Shown: positions 1 through 8,424 of the stretch, piece after piece
Layout of the letters: every line of letters starts with the position of its first letter
Position numbering within the stretch: the stretch's first letter is position 1
Origin: a beta proteobacterium AAP99
Lineage (GTDB): Bacteria; Pseudomonadota; Gammaproteobacteria; Burkholderiales; Burkholderiaceae_C
Length of the DNA: 64,000 nt
NCBI GenBank assembly: GCA_001295775.1
Contig: LJIA01000002.1
Coordinates: 248,001-312,000, forward strand
Reading direction: 5' to 3'
The notes under the pieces: model-generated
Told to the model about the DNA's origin: nothing
The model's input: only the letters and a program-made list of their open reading frames with translations
Databases searched by the model: none
Program-made: the position numbers and the translations under genes

Positions 1-804
1 GCTGCCAATCTCTCGCTGATGTTCACGGAGCGCCCGTTCCTCGAGCGCTTTGCCGCCGCGCAGGCCGCAGGGTTTGCCGCGGTGGAGTTCCAGTTCGGCT
101 ACGAGCACGGGCTTGCGCGTGTGCGCAATGCGCTGGATGCCAGCGGTCTGCGTCTGGTGCTGCTCAATGCGCCGGCCGGCGACTGGGCAGCGGGCGAGCG
201 CGGGCTGGCGGCGCTGCCCGGGCGGCAGGCGGCGTTCCGCGCTGGCCTGGACGAGGCGCTGGATTGGGCCTCGGCGCTTGGTAAGGTGCAGGACGGCGTC
301 GAGGGCGGCGCGCACGGCCATCCACGGGTACACGTCATGGCCGGATGCCCCGGCGCGGACGTGAGCCATGCCAGCGCGCAGGCCGTCTATCTGGACAACC
401 TCGCCCACGCGGTGCGCCAGGCGGAGGCGCGCGGCGTCACGCTCACGATCGAGCCGATCAACACGCGCGACATGCCCGGCTACTTCCTCACGCACCAGGC
501 GCAGGCCCATGCCATCGTGCGCGAGGTCGGCAGCACCCACCTGCAGGTCCAGATGGATCTGTATCACTGCCAGATCATGGAAGGCGACCTGACGCAGCGC
601 CTGCGCGAGTGGATCCCCACCGGGCGCGTGGGGCATATGCAGGTGGCGGGCGTACCGGCGCGCCAGGAGCCCGACGAGGGCGAACTGAACCTGGACCACC
701 TCATGCGCGAGCTCGATGCCTTGGGCTACACCGGCTGGGTGGGCGCCGAATACAGGCCGCGCGGCCGCACGGAGGAGGGGCTGGGCTGGTTGGCGCGATT
801 CTGA
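1..804 (+). CDS. hyi: Hydroxypyruvate isomerase family protein, 5' truncated by the window edge
   Basis: A TIM-barrel isomerase of the Hyi/xylose-isomerase-like family, expected to interconvert hydroxypyruvate and tartronate semialdehyde in glyoxylate metabolism. The first in-frame ATG is at 19, but the frame is open from base 1 and reads AANLSLMFTERPFLERF, which matches the usual N-terminal strand of the family, so the true start lies a few codons before the window. Visible family features are the metal/catalytic Glu in LTIEPINTRDMPGYF, the stretch QMDLYHCQIMEGDL and the C-terminal Glu in VGAEYRPRGRTEEGLGWL. The C-terminus is complete. No partner gene of the glyoxylate pathway follows, so any operon must lie upstream. 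The related family of general sugar-phosphate isomerases is a less likely alternative. Confidence 0.88.
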   Translation, partial: AANLSLMFTERPFLERFAAAQAAGFAAVEFQFGYEHGLARVRNALDASGLRLVLLNAPAGDWAAGERGLAALPGRQAAFRAGLDEALDWASALGKVQDGVEGGAHGHPRVHVMAGCPGADVSHASAQAVYLDNLAHAVRQAEARGVTLTIEPINTRDMPGYFLTHQAQAHAIVREVGSTHLQVQMDLYHCQIMEGDLTQRLREWIPTGRVGHMQVAGVPARQEPDEGELNLDHLMRELDALGYTGWVGAEYRPRGRTEEGLGWLARF

Positions 805-832
805 TCAGTCGATATCGGACGCGCGTCCAGGT

Positions 833-878
833 CGCCCAAAATTCCTCGAAAGCCGCTCCAAACAAGCGGAAATTGGCA
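833..878 (+). repeat. Degenerate copy of the intergenic stem-loop/tail repeat
   Basis: The segment carries cccaaaattcctcgaaagcc followed by gctccaaacaagcggaaatt. It matches the right half and tail of the better copies at 17143, 21884 and 12842 (gctgaagaaccgcaccggac then aagcggaaag). The left arm of the stem is decayed. It lies in the gap between hyi and the hemerythrin-like gene. Confidence 0.4.
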
Positions 879-1024
879 AATACGCAAGATAAAATAACTG
901 AATATCGGCCAAAATGCTGCGCGACGTGCTGCACTCCAAACGCCAACGCACCGCACGGAGCAGATCGCTTTGCCCAGGCCCTCCCTCGCGCGGGCCGCGC
1001 AGAGGCCGCGCCGCAGCGACGGTT

Positions 1025-1585
1025 TCAGGCCTGCAGCACGGGCTGGGGCCGAGCGTGTCGCGCCACGGGCAGCGGCTGGAAGGCCGTGCCGGCTCCGTTG
1101 AGCACGCGCTGTGCCCAGCGAACCAGCGTGCGGTCTTCCAGCGCGAGGTGCGCGCGGTAATCCGTGCAGAACGCCTGCACTCGCGCACGGTCTGCGGCAG
1201 AACCGGCACCGCGTGAGAGTGCCTGCATCGCCTGCCGCGTCGCAGGCCAGCCGAAGTCCAGCAGGTGGTGTTCGTGCGCAATCTGGGTCAGTGCGGATTC
1301 CAGCTCCGCTGCCCAGGGCGCGTCGGCGGCTGCGCTGCGCAGAAGCGGCGCCAGCAGCGTGTCTTCCTCGTGGTGATGGCGCTGCGCCTGCACGTCGAAG
1401 TAGCGCCACAGCGAGGCCAGATCTGCGTCGGCCCCATGGCGGGTGCCGGCCACCGCGGTGTCATCGAGCAGGCGCTCGGTGCGATCCAGAAACAGGGCAA
1501 GGTAGCGGTGGCAGTGCGCGATGCGCGCCAGCAGCGCGCGCGCGCCATCCAGGTCGAGCTCCAGGGGGCGGTGCAGGGCGTCCAT
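1025..1585 (-). CDS. Hemerythrin-like (HHE) domain protein
   Basis: A 186-residue all-helical protein with the His/Glu pattern of HHE cation-binding domains: HCHRYLALFLDRTERLL in the first helix, QRHHHEEDTLLAPLL in the second, QIAHEHHLLDFGW in the third and YRAHLALEDRTLVRWA in the fourth. Such proteins bind a di-iron centre and act in the cytoplasm in oxygen or NO sensing or iron storage; the exact role here cannot be read. The frame is open further upstream to 1678, but the start at 1585 is chosen because GAGGAG stands just before it and the protein then begins MDALHRPLELD. It is transcribed divergently from the DUF1801 gene. Confidence 0.82.
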   Translation of the reverse strand: MDALHRPLELDLDGARALLARIAHCHRYLALFLDRTERLLDDTAVAGTRHGADADLASLWRYFDVQAQRHHHEEDTLLAPLLRSAAADAPWAAELESALTQIAHEHHLLDFGWPATRQAMQALSRGAGSAADRARVQAFCTDYRAHLALEDRTLVRWAQRVLNGAGTAFQPLPVARHARPQPVLQA

Positions 1586-1917
1586 GGGGATCTCCTCGCG
1601 GTCAGTCCTCGGCGTCGTGCTGCCGTCTCCCGAGGCGCACGAGCCTGTAGCGTCATCTGGACCCGCCGCGCGTTGCACGCGTCAGCCGGTCATTCGACTA
1701 TATGTAAGCCCCGCGCGCGCATCCAGCCCCGCGTACAGCGCGACGCAAGTATTTCGATGCTGCAGCGCATGAAGCGATCGATTGCGTGATCGATATGCAT
1801 GCGCGGCGCACGGCGAGTGTCGTCGGGCACGGCCGTCGGCCACTGCGCGCCAGGCTTGCGCTGTGCATCAACACGGCGCAACCTCTTGTGCGTGACCCGC
1901 CCAGCCCCGGAGACACC
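1586..1917. other. Intergenic region between divergent genes
   Basis: About 330 bases with no convincing gene. It must carry the promoters of the hemerythrin-like gene (leftward) and the DUF1801 gene (rightward). It has a repeated GATCGAT (1776-1782 and 1788-1794) and a 16-base stretch tgcagcgcatgaagcg (1761-1776) that recurs exactly at 25402-25417, just upstream of the ECF sigma gene. No clear -10/-35 pair was identified. Confidence 0.4.
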
Positions 1918-2406
1918 ATGGCCACCCGCACCGCCAAGACCAGCAGCACCGCCGCTGCAAAGCGCACAAACGCCAGCAACACCACGAGCACCGCAAAGAC
2001 CCAGCCCACCACCGCCTCGGTGGACGATTTCATCGCCGCCGTGGCTGACGACACCCGCCGCGCGGACTGCACCGCGGTGCGCGCCCTGATGGAGAAGGCG
2101 ACCGGCGAGCCAGCCGTGATGTGGGGCAGCGCCATCGTGGGCTTCGGCGCCTACCGCTACGAGTACGCCAGCGGACGCACCGGCGACTGGCCGCTCATCG
2201 CGTTCTCGCCGCGCAAGAACGACCTCACGCTCTACATCATGCCGGGCACCGACGCCTTCCCGCCGCTCATGGAGAAGCTGGGCAAGTACAAGACCGGCAA
2301 GAGCTGCCTGTACCTCAAGAAGCTGGCGGACGTGGACGTGAAGGTGCTCAAGGCGCTCATTGAAGCCGCGGTGAAGGCCATGGCGCCCCAGCGCCTGAAG
2401 CGCTGA
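1918..2406 (+). CDS. DUF1801 domain protein
   Basis: A 162-residue protein. The first ~40 residues are Ala/Thr/Lys rich and probably disordered. The rest matches the DUF1801 (YdhG-like) fold: TASVDDFIAAVADDTRRADC, then GEPAVMWGSAIVGFGAYRY, WPLIAFSPRKNDLTLYIM, and a Lys-rich C-terminal helix region with GKYKTGKSCLYLKKLADVD. The family's function is not settled. The start at 1918 is preferred over the upstream 1786 because CCCGGAG precedes it and the upstream extension has no family similarity. Confidence 0.85.
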   Translation: MATRTAKTSSTAAAKRTNASNTTSTAKTQPTTASVDDFIAAVADDTRRADCTAVRALMEKATGEPAVMWGSAIVGFGAYRYEYASGRTGDWPLIAFSPRKNDLTLYIMPGTDAFPPLMEKLGKYKTGKSCLYLKKLADVDVKVLKALIEAAVKAMAPQRLKR

Positions 2407-2539
2407 TCCGGCTGGGATCGCTCACAATCAGCCAGAAGCTCATCTAGTACTGTCTGGAAACAAACAACTAACCACCTGCGGATCAGTGCATAGCAGGCGC
2501 TAACTCAATCTCGCCAATCCTTCACTATCAGCCATCCTC

Positions 2540-3253
2540 CTAGCCGCCGGCGTTCTGATTCCCGCCCTTCGCGGGCGGGCCAGCTGAGGCATCGGTTCGG
2601 CGACCCGCCGGGGAGCGCGGGCGGGTTGCCGGGAAGACTGCGACTTCCACCGTGTATTCCTCCAGCCGCGGGTTGACGAAGGCACGCGGGCCGGGGTAGA
2701 TGCTGCGTAGCTCGAATCGATAGCCGAAGGCATCGCTCACGTAGGGTGGGGCACCCCAGCCGAGCCCGGCCACGGCGCCGTCCGCACGGTGCACGATCGC
2801 ACGCACCTTCACGAAGCCGGCCCAAGGGCAGCTGACGAGGGGGTCCTGCGGGCAGCGGCTGTCTTCCACATCCAGCAGATGCAAGCGCAGCGCGGTACCA
2901 GACAGCGCGGACTGCCGCGCACCGCTGAGCTGCAGCACGGCCAGCGGCTTGGGCGGCTCGGCTTCGGCGGGCATCGGGCGTGCGGCAGTGGCGGGCGGCT
3001 GGGCGGTGGCGCGTGTGGCAGGCGCCGGGCCGGCCAGGGCGCTGGCGCCCGTCAACAGCGCAAGCATCAGCGCTGGCCGCAGCGCCCGTGGCCAGCCGAG
3101 GCGCTGCAGGCGCGCTCGCGGTGCGCGGGTCGGCGTCAGCTCTGCGCCGCCGCTGTGACGCTGCTCGGCGCGACGCTCCGGCGCTCCGGCGGTCGAGCCA
3201 GGTGCCGAGGCGCGCTCAGGGGCGGCGCTGCGGTGTGCGAGATCGTGGGTCAT
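2540..3253 (-). CDS. Secreted/anchored protein with a DSRCP...C.WAG motif domain
   Basis: Not assigned to a named family. Residues ~1-55 are Arg/Pro/Ala rich. A hydrophobic segment around residue 63 (ALMLALLTGASALAG) looks like a signal or anchor sequence, so the real start may be the internal ATG at 3067, which would put it at the N-terminus. The domain after residue ~105 contains LHLLDVEDSRCPQDPLVSC followed by PWAG; the 'DSRCP...C.WAG' pattern is common in small exported bacterial proteins of unknown role. The C-terminus is Pro/Ala/Gly rich. The upstream start at 3253 has a weak ribosome binding site. It precedes no obvious operon partner. Confidence 0.6.
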   Translation of the reverse strand: MTHDLAHRSAAPERASAPGSTAGAPERRAEQRHSGGAELTPTRAPRARLQRLGWPRALRPALMLALLTGASALAGPAPATRATAQPPATAARPMPAEAEPPKPLAVLQLSGARQSALSGTALRLHLLDVEDSRCPQDPLVSCPWAGFVKVRAIVHRADGAVAGLGWGAPPYVSDAFGYRFELRSIYPGPRAFVNPRLEEYTVEVAVFPATRPRSPAGRRTDASAGPPAKGGNQNAGG

Positions 3254-3416
3254 CACGCTTCAACGTAGCGCGCCCCCGAACGGGGTCAACACTCAAACCG
3301 GGGAGCGCTAATGGCGGCCAAATGGCGGCCAAACGGCGGCCCACGGCCGAAGGCGCCGATCAGTGGCAGCGCGCCGAGCAGTGGCGGGGCGCGCCCCGGG
3401 TTCGGCAGGCAGTGCG

Positions 3417-5612
3417 CTAGCGCTTGGCCGGCAGCGCGCTCAGCGCGTCCTTCACGCCGGGCAGCACCTCTGCGCCGACCGGAATGGTGATGCTCGACCC
3501 TTCGAGGTCCCCGCCGATGGGCTCCACGCGCCCGCCCAGGCAGCGGCCCAGGAAGACCTCGGTCACGGCGTTGAAGCTGGTGTTGTTCTGCGGCCGGGCA
3601 AAGCCGTGGCCTTCGTCCGGGTAGAGCACGTAGGTGACTGGGATCTTGCGCGCCTGCATGGCCTTGACGATCTGGTCGCTCTCGGCCTGCTTCACGCGCG
3701 GGTCGTTCGCGCCCTGGCCGATCAGCAGCGGCCGCTCGATCCTGTCCACAAAGCTGAGCGGGGAGCGTTCAGCCAGCAGCGCCTTGCCCTCCGGCGTATC
3801 GGGGTCGCCTACGCGCTGGGCAAACATCTGGCGCAGCGTGGTCCAGTAGGGCGGGATCGAGTTGAGCAGGGTGTTCAGGTTGCTCGGGCCGACGATGGAC
3901 ACGCCGCAGGCGAAGTCCTTGGGCGTCATCGTCACGCCGGCCAGCGCCGCATAGCCGCCGTAGCTGCCGCCGAGGATGGCGACCCGGTCGCGCTGCGCAA
4001 TGCCCTGCTGCGCGGCCCAGTTCACGGCGTCCAGCAGGTCGTCGTGCATCTTGCGGCCCCACTGACGGTCGCCCGCGTTCACGAAGTTCTTGCCGAAGCC
4101 GGTGCTGCCGCGGAAGTTGACCGACAGCACCGCATAGCCGCGGTTGGCCAGCCACTGGTGATAGCCGTTGAAGCCGTAGCTGTCGCGCGCCCAGGGCCCG
4201 CCATGCACCATCAGCACCATGGGCACCGCGCGGTTGGGCTTGCCGTCGCCATCGGGGTCGGCAATGCGCGGCAGCGTGTAGTAGCTGGGCAGCGTGAGCC
4301 CGTCGCGCGCCTTGATCTCCACCGGCCACATGGGCTGCAGCGGCAGGCCGGTGAGGGCGGGGCGGGTATCGTACCAGAGGGTGGCCTTGCCGCTGGCGCG
4401 GTCGTAGAAGTAGACCTTGGTGGACTCATTGCTCTTGCGCACGTTGACCACCCAGGTCTTGTCGTCGCGCGTGCGGGCATTGATGCCGAACTCGCCGTCG
4501 CCGGCCAGCGCGTCCAGGCGATCGATGTCGGCCTTGATGGCGGGGTCGATCACGCGCCAGGTGTCGCGCAGGTAGGTGGCGGCGGCGGCCTGCACCAGGC
4601 CCGTGGTCGGGTGGGTGATGAAGCCGCTGAAGTCTGCGCGGGCGTCTTCATGCAGCAGGGTCACGGCGCGGGTGCGCAGGTTCATCGCGAACAGCGCCGC
4701 GGTGTTGCGGTTGCGGCTGTCGCGCAGGTACAGGGTGTTGCCATCGGTCGAAAGCGCCATCGGCCCGGTGGTCATGGCCTCTGCGCCGGGCACGGTGGCC
4801 ATGGGTGCAAAGGGCCGGAAGGGCGCGTTCGGCGCAATGGCGCCGCTTGCAGCGGCTGCGCGCTCGAACCACTGCGTGCCGCCATCGGCCGTGGGCTTGC
4901 TGGCAAAGCGCACGCGCAACTGGCTGTCAGCAATGAAGCCGCCATACTCGGTATTGCGCAGCACGGGGGTGCGCTTGCCGCTGGCGATGTCGATGCGCGC
5001 CACGTCGAAGAACTTCGGGTCACGGTCATTGACGGTCACGAGCACTTCGCCGGGTAGGCGCTCGCTCAGGCCGAGCAGGCCTGCACGCGAGCCCTTGGGC
5101 GTGAGCGCCCGGGCGGTGCCGCTGGCCAGATCGGCCGCGAAGAGCTGAAAGTTCTCGTCGCCGCCCTCGTCCTGCGCGTACAGGATGTGCTTGCCGTCAA
5201 AGGCAAAGCTGAAGCTGCGGATGCCGCGGCGGCGGTCGTTCGTCATCGGCCGCGCCTCGCCCGGCTTGTCGGCGGGCGCCACCCAGACATTGAGCACGCC
5301 GTCGCGCGGCGCCACGAAGCCCAGCCACTTGCCGTCGGGGCTGATTGAGCCGCCGGCACGCTCCGGGTTGCCAAAGAGCACGTAGCGCGGAATGAGCTGC
5401 GGCCCTTGCGCCACCGTGACGATGGGCGCGGGCGTGGCTGGCGCGGCCTGCTTGGCGTCGCTCTGCGCGCCACGCAGCGGCCCCGTGCCACCGCAGGCCG
5501 CGAGGGCCAGGGCGCCGAGAATCAGCAAGCCGATGCGCGCCGGCCGAGGGGCCGTGGCAGCGATAGCGGCAGACGGGGCGGTGCATGCAGGGGTGCGCGG
5601 CGTGAGCAGCAT
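3417..5612 (-). CDS. S9 family prolyl oligopeptidase-like serine peptidase, lipoprotein
   Basis: A 731-residue exported peptidase. The N-terminus has a hydrophobic run ending in the lipobox LAAC (Cys40), so it is probably a membrane-tethered lipoprotein. Residues ~60-430 form a beta-propeller-like region with WD/Kelch-type repeats (for example SPDGKWLGFVAPRDG). The C-terminal alpha/beta hydrolase domain has the nucleophile elbow GGSYGGYAALAG near residue 550, the acidic residue in GQGANDPRVKQAES near 636 and the His in YPDEGHGFARPQN near 668, the order expected for a Ser-Asp-His triad. It should cleave short peptides in the periplasm. It is single-standing; the upstream gap holds its promoter. 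Confidence 0.9.
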   Translation of the reverse strand: MLLTPRTPACTAPSAAIAATAPRPARIGLLILGALALAACGGTGPLRGAQSDAKQAAPATPAPIVTVAQGPQLIPRYVLFGNPERAGGSISPDGKWLGFVAPRDGVLNVWVAPADKPGEARPMTNDRRRGIRSFSFAFDGKHILYAQDEGGDENFQLFAADLASGTARALTPKGSRAGLLGLSERLPGEVLVTVNDRDPKFFDVARIDIASGKRTPVLRNTEYGGFIADSQLRVRFASKPTADGGTQWFERAAAASGAIAPNAPFRPFAPMATVPGAEAMTTGPMALSTDGNTLYLRDSRNRNTAALFAMNLRTRAVTLLHEDARADFSGFITHPTTGLVQAAAATYLRDTWRVIDPAIKADIDRLDALAGDGEFGINARTRDDKTWVVNVRKSNESTKVYFYDRASGKATLWYDTRPALTGLPLQPMWPVEIKARDGLTLPSYYTLPRIADPDGDGKPNRAVPMVLMVHGGPWARDSYGFNGYHQWLANRGYAVLSVNFRGSTGFGKNFVNAGDRQWGRKMHDDLLDAVNWAAQQGIAQRDRVAILGGSYGGYAALAGVTMTPKDFACGVSIVGPSNLNTLLNSIPPYWTTLRQMFAQRVGDPDTPEGKALLAERSPLSFVDRIERPLLIGQGANDPRVKQAESDQIVKAMQARKIPVTYVLYPDEGHGFARPQNNTSFNAVTEVFLGRCLGGRVEPIGGDLEGSSITIPVGAEVLPGVKDALSALPAKR

Positions 5613-5981
5613 GGGTGGGCTCCGGGAGGGTGCAGGGGGTGCAACCCGATCAGCCGAGCTTAAGGTGCATCTTCACGCACGCCAATGCGCGCTGATGCGG
5701 AGAGGGCCGGGTGTGGATAACCGCTGATTCGAACACCCACAAATGGCCGAAAAAGACGATTCATGATGGAATTGATTGTCTGTTTCCGCTTGTCAATAAG
5801 CAATTTTAGTGAACTTTGCATCATGCAAATGCATGGCCGATTTTGGACAGTATGGCGGCTGCGAGTTGCCGCAGCAATGAAAACGCCCGGCCGGGGCCGG
5901 GCGTTGTTCTTCTGCGGGCGAGGCCGTGGCGTCGCAAGGCCCCGCAGCATCGCTGCATCTGGACGGCCGCTGCGGCGCAGA
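5613..5981. other. Intergenic region between two leftward genes
   Basis: Contains the transcription terminator described separately and the promoter region of the S9 peptidase gene. A more A+T-rich patch (5730-5860) includes tttccgcttgtc (5783-5794), a fragment of the reverse complement of the dispersed repeat tail. No gene is supported here; the open frames crossing it are translations of the neighbouring coding DNA. Confidence 0.4.
5882..5905 (-). terminator. Rho-independent terminator for the two-TM protein gene
   Basis: A perfect 11-bp inverted repeat, AACGCCCGGCC / GGCCGGGCGTT, separated by GG. On the minus strand it is followed by TTTTC, as in a factor-independent terminator. It sits about 80 bases beyond the stop of the gene ending at 5983. 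Confidence 0.75.
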
Positions 5982-5982
5982 C

Positions 5983-6558
5983 TCAGGCCGCAGCGGTCGG
6001 CGGCATATCCTCTTCGTGCGCGGCCAGCAGGCGCTTGCGCCACCACAGGCCGAGCGCGCCGACGATCAGCAGCAAGAACCCGCCACCGACCAGCCCGCCG
6101 CCATCGGCGTCCGAGCGGGCCTTGGCTGCAGCCACGCGGCGTGCCTTGGTGGCTTCGTAGCTGATCAGCTCCTTGCCGTCGGCCGCGCCGATGTAGATCT
6201 CGTTGCCGTCGGTGGCGTCGTACTTCGCGTCGATCTTCGCGTCCACGAACTCGCGCACCGTGTCCTCGCTGATGCTGATCGGCATGCGCAGCTTCACCAC
6301 CTCGCCGCCTGCAGCGGGGGCCACGTCCAGGCGGTAGTAGCGCTCCGTCCAGCTGCCGCCACGGCGGCGCTTGTGCTCCACCGTCATCACGCCGGCCTGC
6401 ACCACTTTGCCGGTGATGGTCGTGAGGTCCTGCTGCGCAGCCACGGCATGGTCGCCGGCCGCCTTCCACGCGTTCCAACCCGCCAAACCCAGCATCGCCA
6501 CGCCGATCAGCAGCACCAGCCACGCCTTGGACGTAATCCACAGTCCGATCTTGCTCAT
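5983..6558 (-). CDS. Small membrane protein with N- and C-terminal TM segments
   Basis: Function not recognised. A 191-residue protein starting MSKIGLWITSK, with a TM helix at residues ~11-28 (AWLVLLIGVAMLGLAGW), a ~110-residue soluble domain presumably outside the membrane, and a second TM helix near residues 150-170 (GGGLVGGGFLLLIVGALGLWW) followed by a short basic/acidic tail. The soluble part contains ERYYRLDVAPAAGGEVVKLR and is reminiscent of DUF3592-like two-TM proteins, although not firmly assigned. The start at 6558 is set by the GGAGGAAGG ribosome binding site; the longer frame to 6855 runs into the divergent peptidase gene. Confidence 0.7.
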   Translation of the reverse strand: MSKIGLWITSKAWLVLLIGVAMLGLAGWNAWKAAGDHAVAAQQDLTTITGKVVQAGVMTVEHKRRRGGSWTERYYRLDVAPAAGGEVVKLRMPISISEDTVREFVDAKIDAKYDATDGNEIYIGAADGKELISYEATKARRVAAAKARSDADGGGLVGGGFLLLIVGALGLWWRKRLLAAHEEDMPPTAAA

Positions 6559-6754
6559 GATCCCTTCCTCCCTCTCTGATTGATCTGCCCGCATGTGTTG
6601 TGTCCCTCGGGGCGCTGCGGATTGTCCGACTTGCCGGTGCAGCGCGCTTGGATTGCGGGGCGATTTGCATACCCAGTCCGCGGGAGCGGCGCTAACCTTT
6701 GCGACTTTCCTTCGCCGCCATGCCACGCGCATGGGCCGCACCCCGGAGCCCTCC

Positions 6755-8215
6755 ATGTCCGCCACCACTGAACACGTCACTGCTTCCCTCGACACGGCCG
6801 CCCTGCAGACTTTCGTGGACGACATGTGGAACCGCGAGATCGTGCCCGCGCTCACGGACTACATCGCCATCCCCGCCAAGAGCCCCGCCTACGACCCCGA
6901 GTGGGCGGCCAATGCCTTCCTGGAGCGCGTGGTGCGCGATGCAGCCACCTGGGTGGAGAGCAAGCAGGTCGCCGGCCTGAAGCTCGAAGTGGTGCGCCTG
7001 CCCGGCCGCACGCCGGTCATCTTCTTCGAGATCCCCGCCACCAAGGCCGGCAGCACCGAGACCGTGCTCATGTACGGCCACCTGGACAAGCAGCCCGAGT
7101 TCAGCGGCTGGCGCAATGACCTCGGCCCCTGGACCCCCAAGTTCGAGGACGGCAAGCTCTACGGCCGCGGCGGCGCAGACGACGGCTATGCCGTCTACGC
7201 CAGCCTCACCGCCGTCATGGCGCTGGACGCGCAGAAGATCCCCCGCCCGCGCGTGGTCGGGCTGATCGAAACCTGCGAGGAATCCGGCAGCTACGACCTG
7301 CTGCCCTACGTGGATGCGCTGCGCGAGCGTCTGGGCGAAGTCTCGCTCGTGGTCTGCCTGGACTCCGGCGCCGGCAACTACGACCAGCTCTGGCTCACCA
7401 CCAGCCTGCGCGGCAACCTCACCGGCACGCTCGAAGTGACCGTGCTCGACGAAGGCATTCACAGCGGCGATTCATCGGGCGTCGTGCCCAGCTCCTTCCG
7501 CATCCTGCGCCATGTGCTCGACCGTCTGGAAGACAGCGGCACCGGGCGCCTGCTGCCCGAGAGCTTCCACTGCGAGATCCCGGCCGAACGCCTCGACCAG
7601 GCTCGCGCCACGGCAAAGATCCTGGGCGACGCCGTGTGGCAGCGCTTCCCCTGGGCCTGCGGCGCCGATGGCGGCTTTGTGCTGCCCACCACCAAGGACC
7701 CGTTCGACGCCCTGCTCAACCGCACCTGGCGGCCCACCCTGTCCGTGACCGGTGCCGAAGGCCTGCCGCCGCTGAGCAATGCCGGCAACGTGCTGCGCCC
7801 GCGCACCGCCTTCAAGCTCAGCCTGCGCCTGCCCCCGCTGGTCGATGGCCCCACCGCCACCCAGCAGCTCAAGGAACTGCTTGAGGCCGACGCGCCCTAC
7901 AACGCCAAGGTCGTCTTCAAGGCCGATCACGCCGCCGCCACCGGCTGGAACGCCCCCACCACCGCCCCTTGGCTCGCCTGCGCGCTGGACGACGCCAGCC
8001 AGCGCGCCTGGGGCGCCCCCTGCGGCTACATCGGCCAGGGCGGCACTATCCCGCTCATGAACATGCTGGAAAAGGGCTTCCCCAAGGCCCAGTTCATGGT
8101 CTGCGGCGTGCTCGGCCCCAAGAGCAACGCCCACGGGCCGAATGAGTTCCTGCACGTGCCCTACGGCAAGAAGCTCACCGCCGCCGTCGCCCAGGTCGTC
8201 GCCAAACTCCCCTGA
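6755..8215 (+). CDS. M20 family dipeptidase / peptidase
   Basis: A 486-residue metallopeptidase of the M20 (ArgE/DapE/CNDP-like) family. It shows the canonical di-metal motifs: YGHLDKQPEFSGW (first His/Asp), GRGGADDGYAVY (bridging Asp), CEESGSYDLLPY (Glu-Glu) and CLDSGAGNYDQLW. A late GPNEFLHVPYG supplies the C-terminal His. It is predicted to be cytoplasmic and to hydrolyse dipeptides or N-acyl amino acids. The ATG at 6755 is chosen for the GGAG six bases before it; upstream in-frame starts at 6731 and 6593 lack this and add no conserved sequence. It is divergent from the two-TM protein gene. Confidence 0.88.
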   Translation: MSATTEHVTASLDTAALQTFVDDMWNREIVPALTDYIAIPAKSPAYDPEWAANAFLERVVRDAATWVESKQVAGLKLEVVRLPGRTPVIFFEIPATKAGSTETVLMYGHLDKQPEFSGWRNDLGPWTPKFEDGKLYGRGGADDGYAVYASLTAVMALDAQKIPRPRVVGLIETCEESGSYDLLPYVDALRERLGEVSLVVCLDSGAGNYDQLWLTTSLRGNLTGTLEVTVLDEGIHSGDSSGVVPSSFRILRHVLDRLEDSGTGRLLPESFHCEIPAERLDQARATAKILGDAVWQRFPWACGADGGFVLPTTKDPFDALLNRTWRPTLSVTGAEGLPPLSNAGNVLRPRTAFKLSLRLPPLVDGPTATQQLKELLEADAPYNAKVVFKADHAAATGWNAPTTAPWLACALDDASQRAWGAPCGYIGQGGTIPLMNMLEKGFPKAQFMVCGVLGPKSNAHGPNEFLHVPYGKKLTAAVAQVVAKLP

Positions 8216-8274
8216 TCCGTCGCAGATTTCGCTCGGCTCAAGCCCGCATCCCGCAAGCCACAGGTAGATTCCAT

Positions 8275-8320
8275 GCGCTTCTTCAGGCCAAAGTGGCTGG
8301 AGAGGCGCACAGGACAAGCG
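8275..8320 (+). repeat. Dispersed intergenic stem-loop repeat, copy A
   Basis: Left arm gcgcttcttcag (8275-8286) pairs with ctggagaggcgc (8297-8308) over 12 positions with G-T wobbles. The loop has the conserved ccaaagtgg. The tail is aggacaagcg but lacks the final ggaaag seen in other copies. It lies just downstream of the M20 peptidase gene. Confidence 0.6.
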
Positions 8321-8366
8321 AGATCACTGTGCTGACGGGGCTCGCGCTTGCAGGCGCTCGCTCTTC

Positions 8367-8424
8367 GCCCGGCGCGAAGCAGTGCTTCGCGAAACACCGG
8401 GCTCAGCACGGGACAAGCGGAAAG
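8367..8424 (+). repeat. Stem-loop plus tail, diverged copy B of the dispersed repeat
   Basis: A compound hairpin, gcccgg (8367-8372) with ccgggc (8397-8402) outside and cgcgaagc (8373-8380) with gcttcgcg (8384-8391) inside, is followed by cacgggacaagcggaaag (8407-8424). The tail is that of the dispersed repeat; the stem sequence differs from other copies. The hairpin covers the first possible GTG start of the next gene (8382). Confidence 0.5.

Noticed and set aside
3363-5057. A 564-codon open frame on the plus strand
   Set aside because: Antisense of the S9 peptidase gene; no recognisable protein features.
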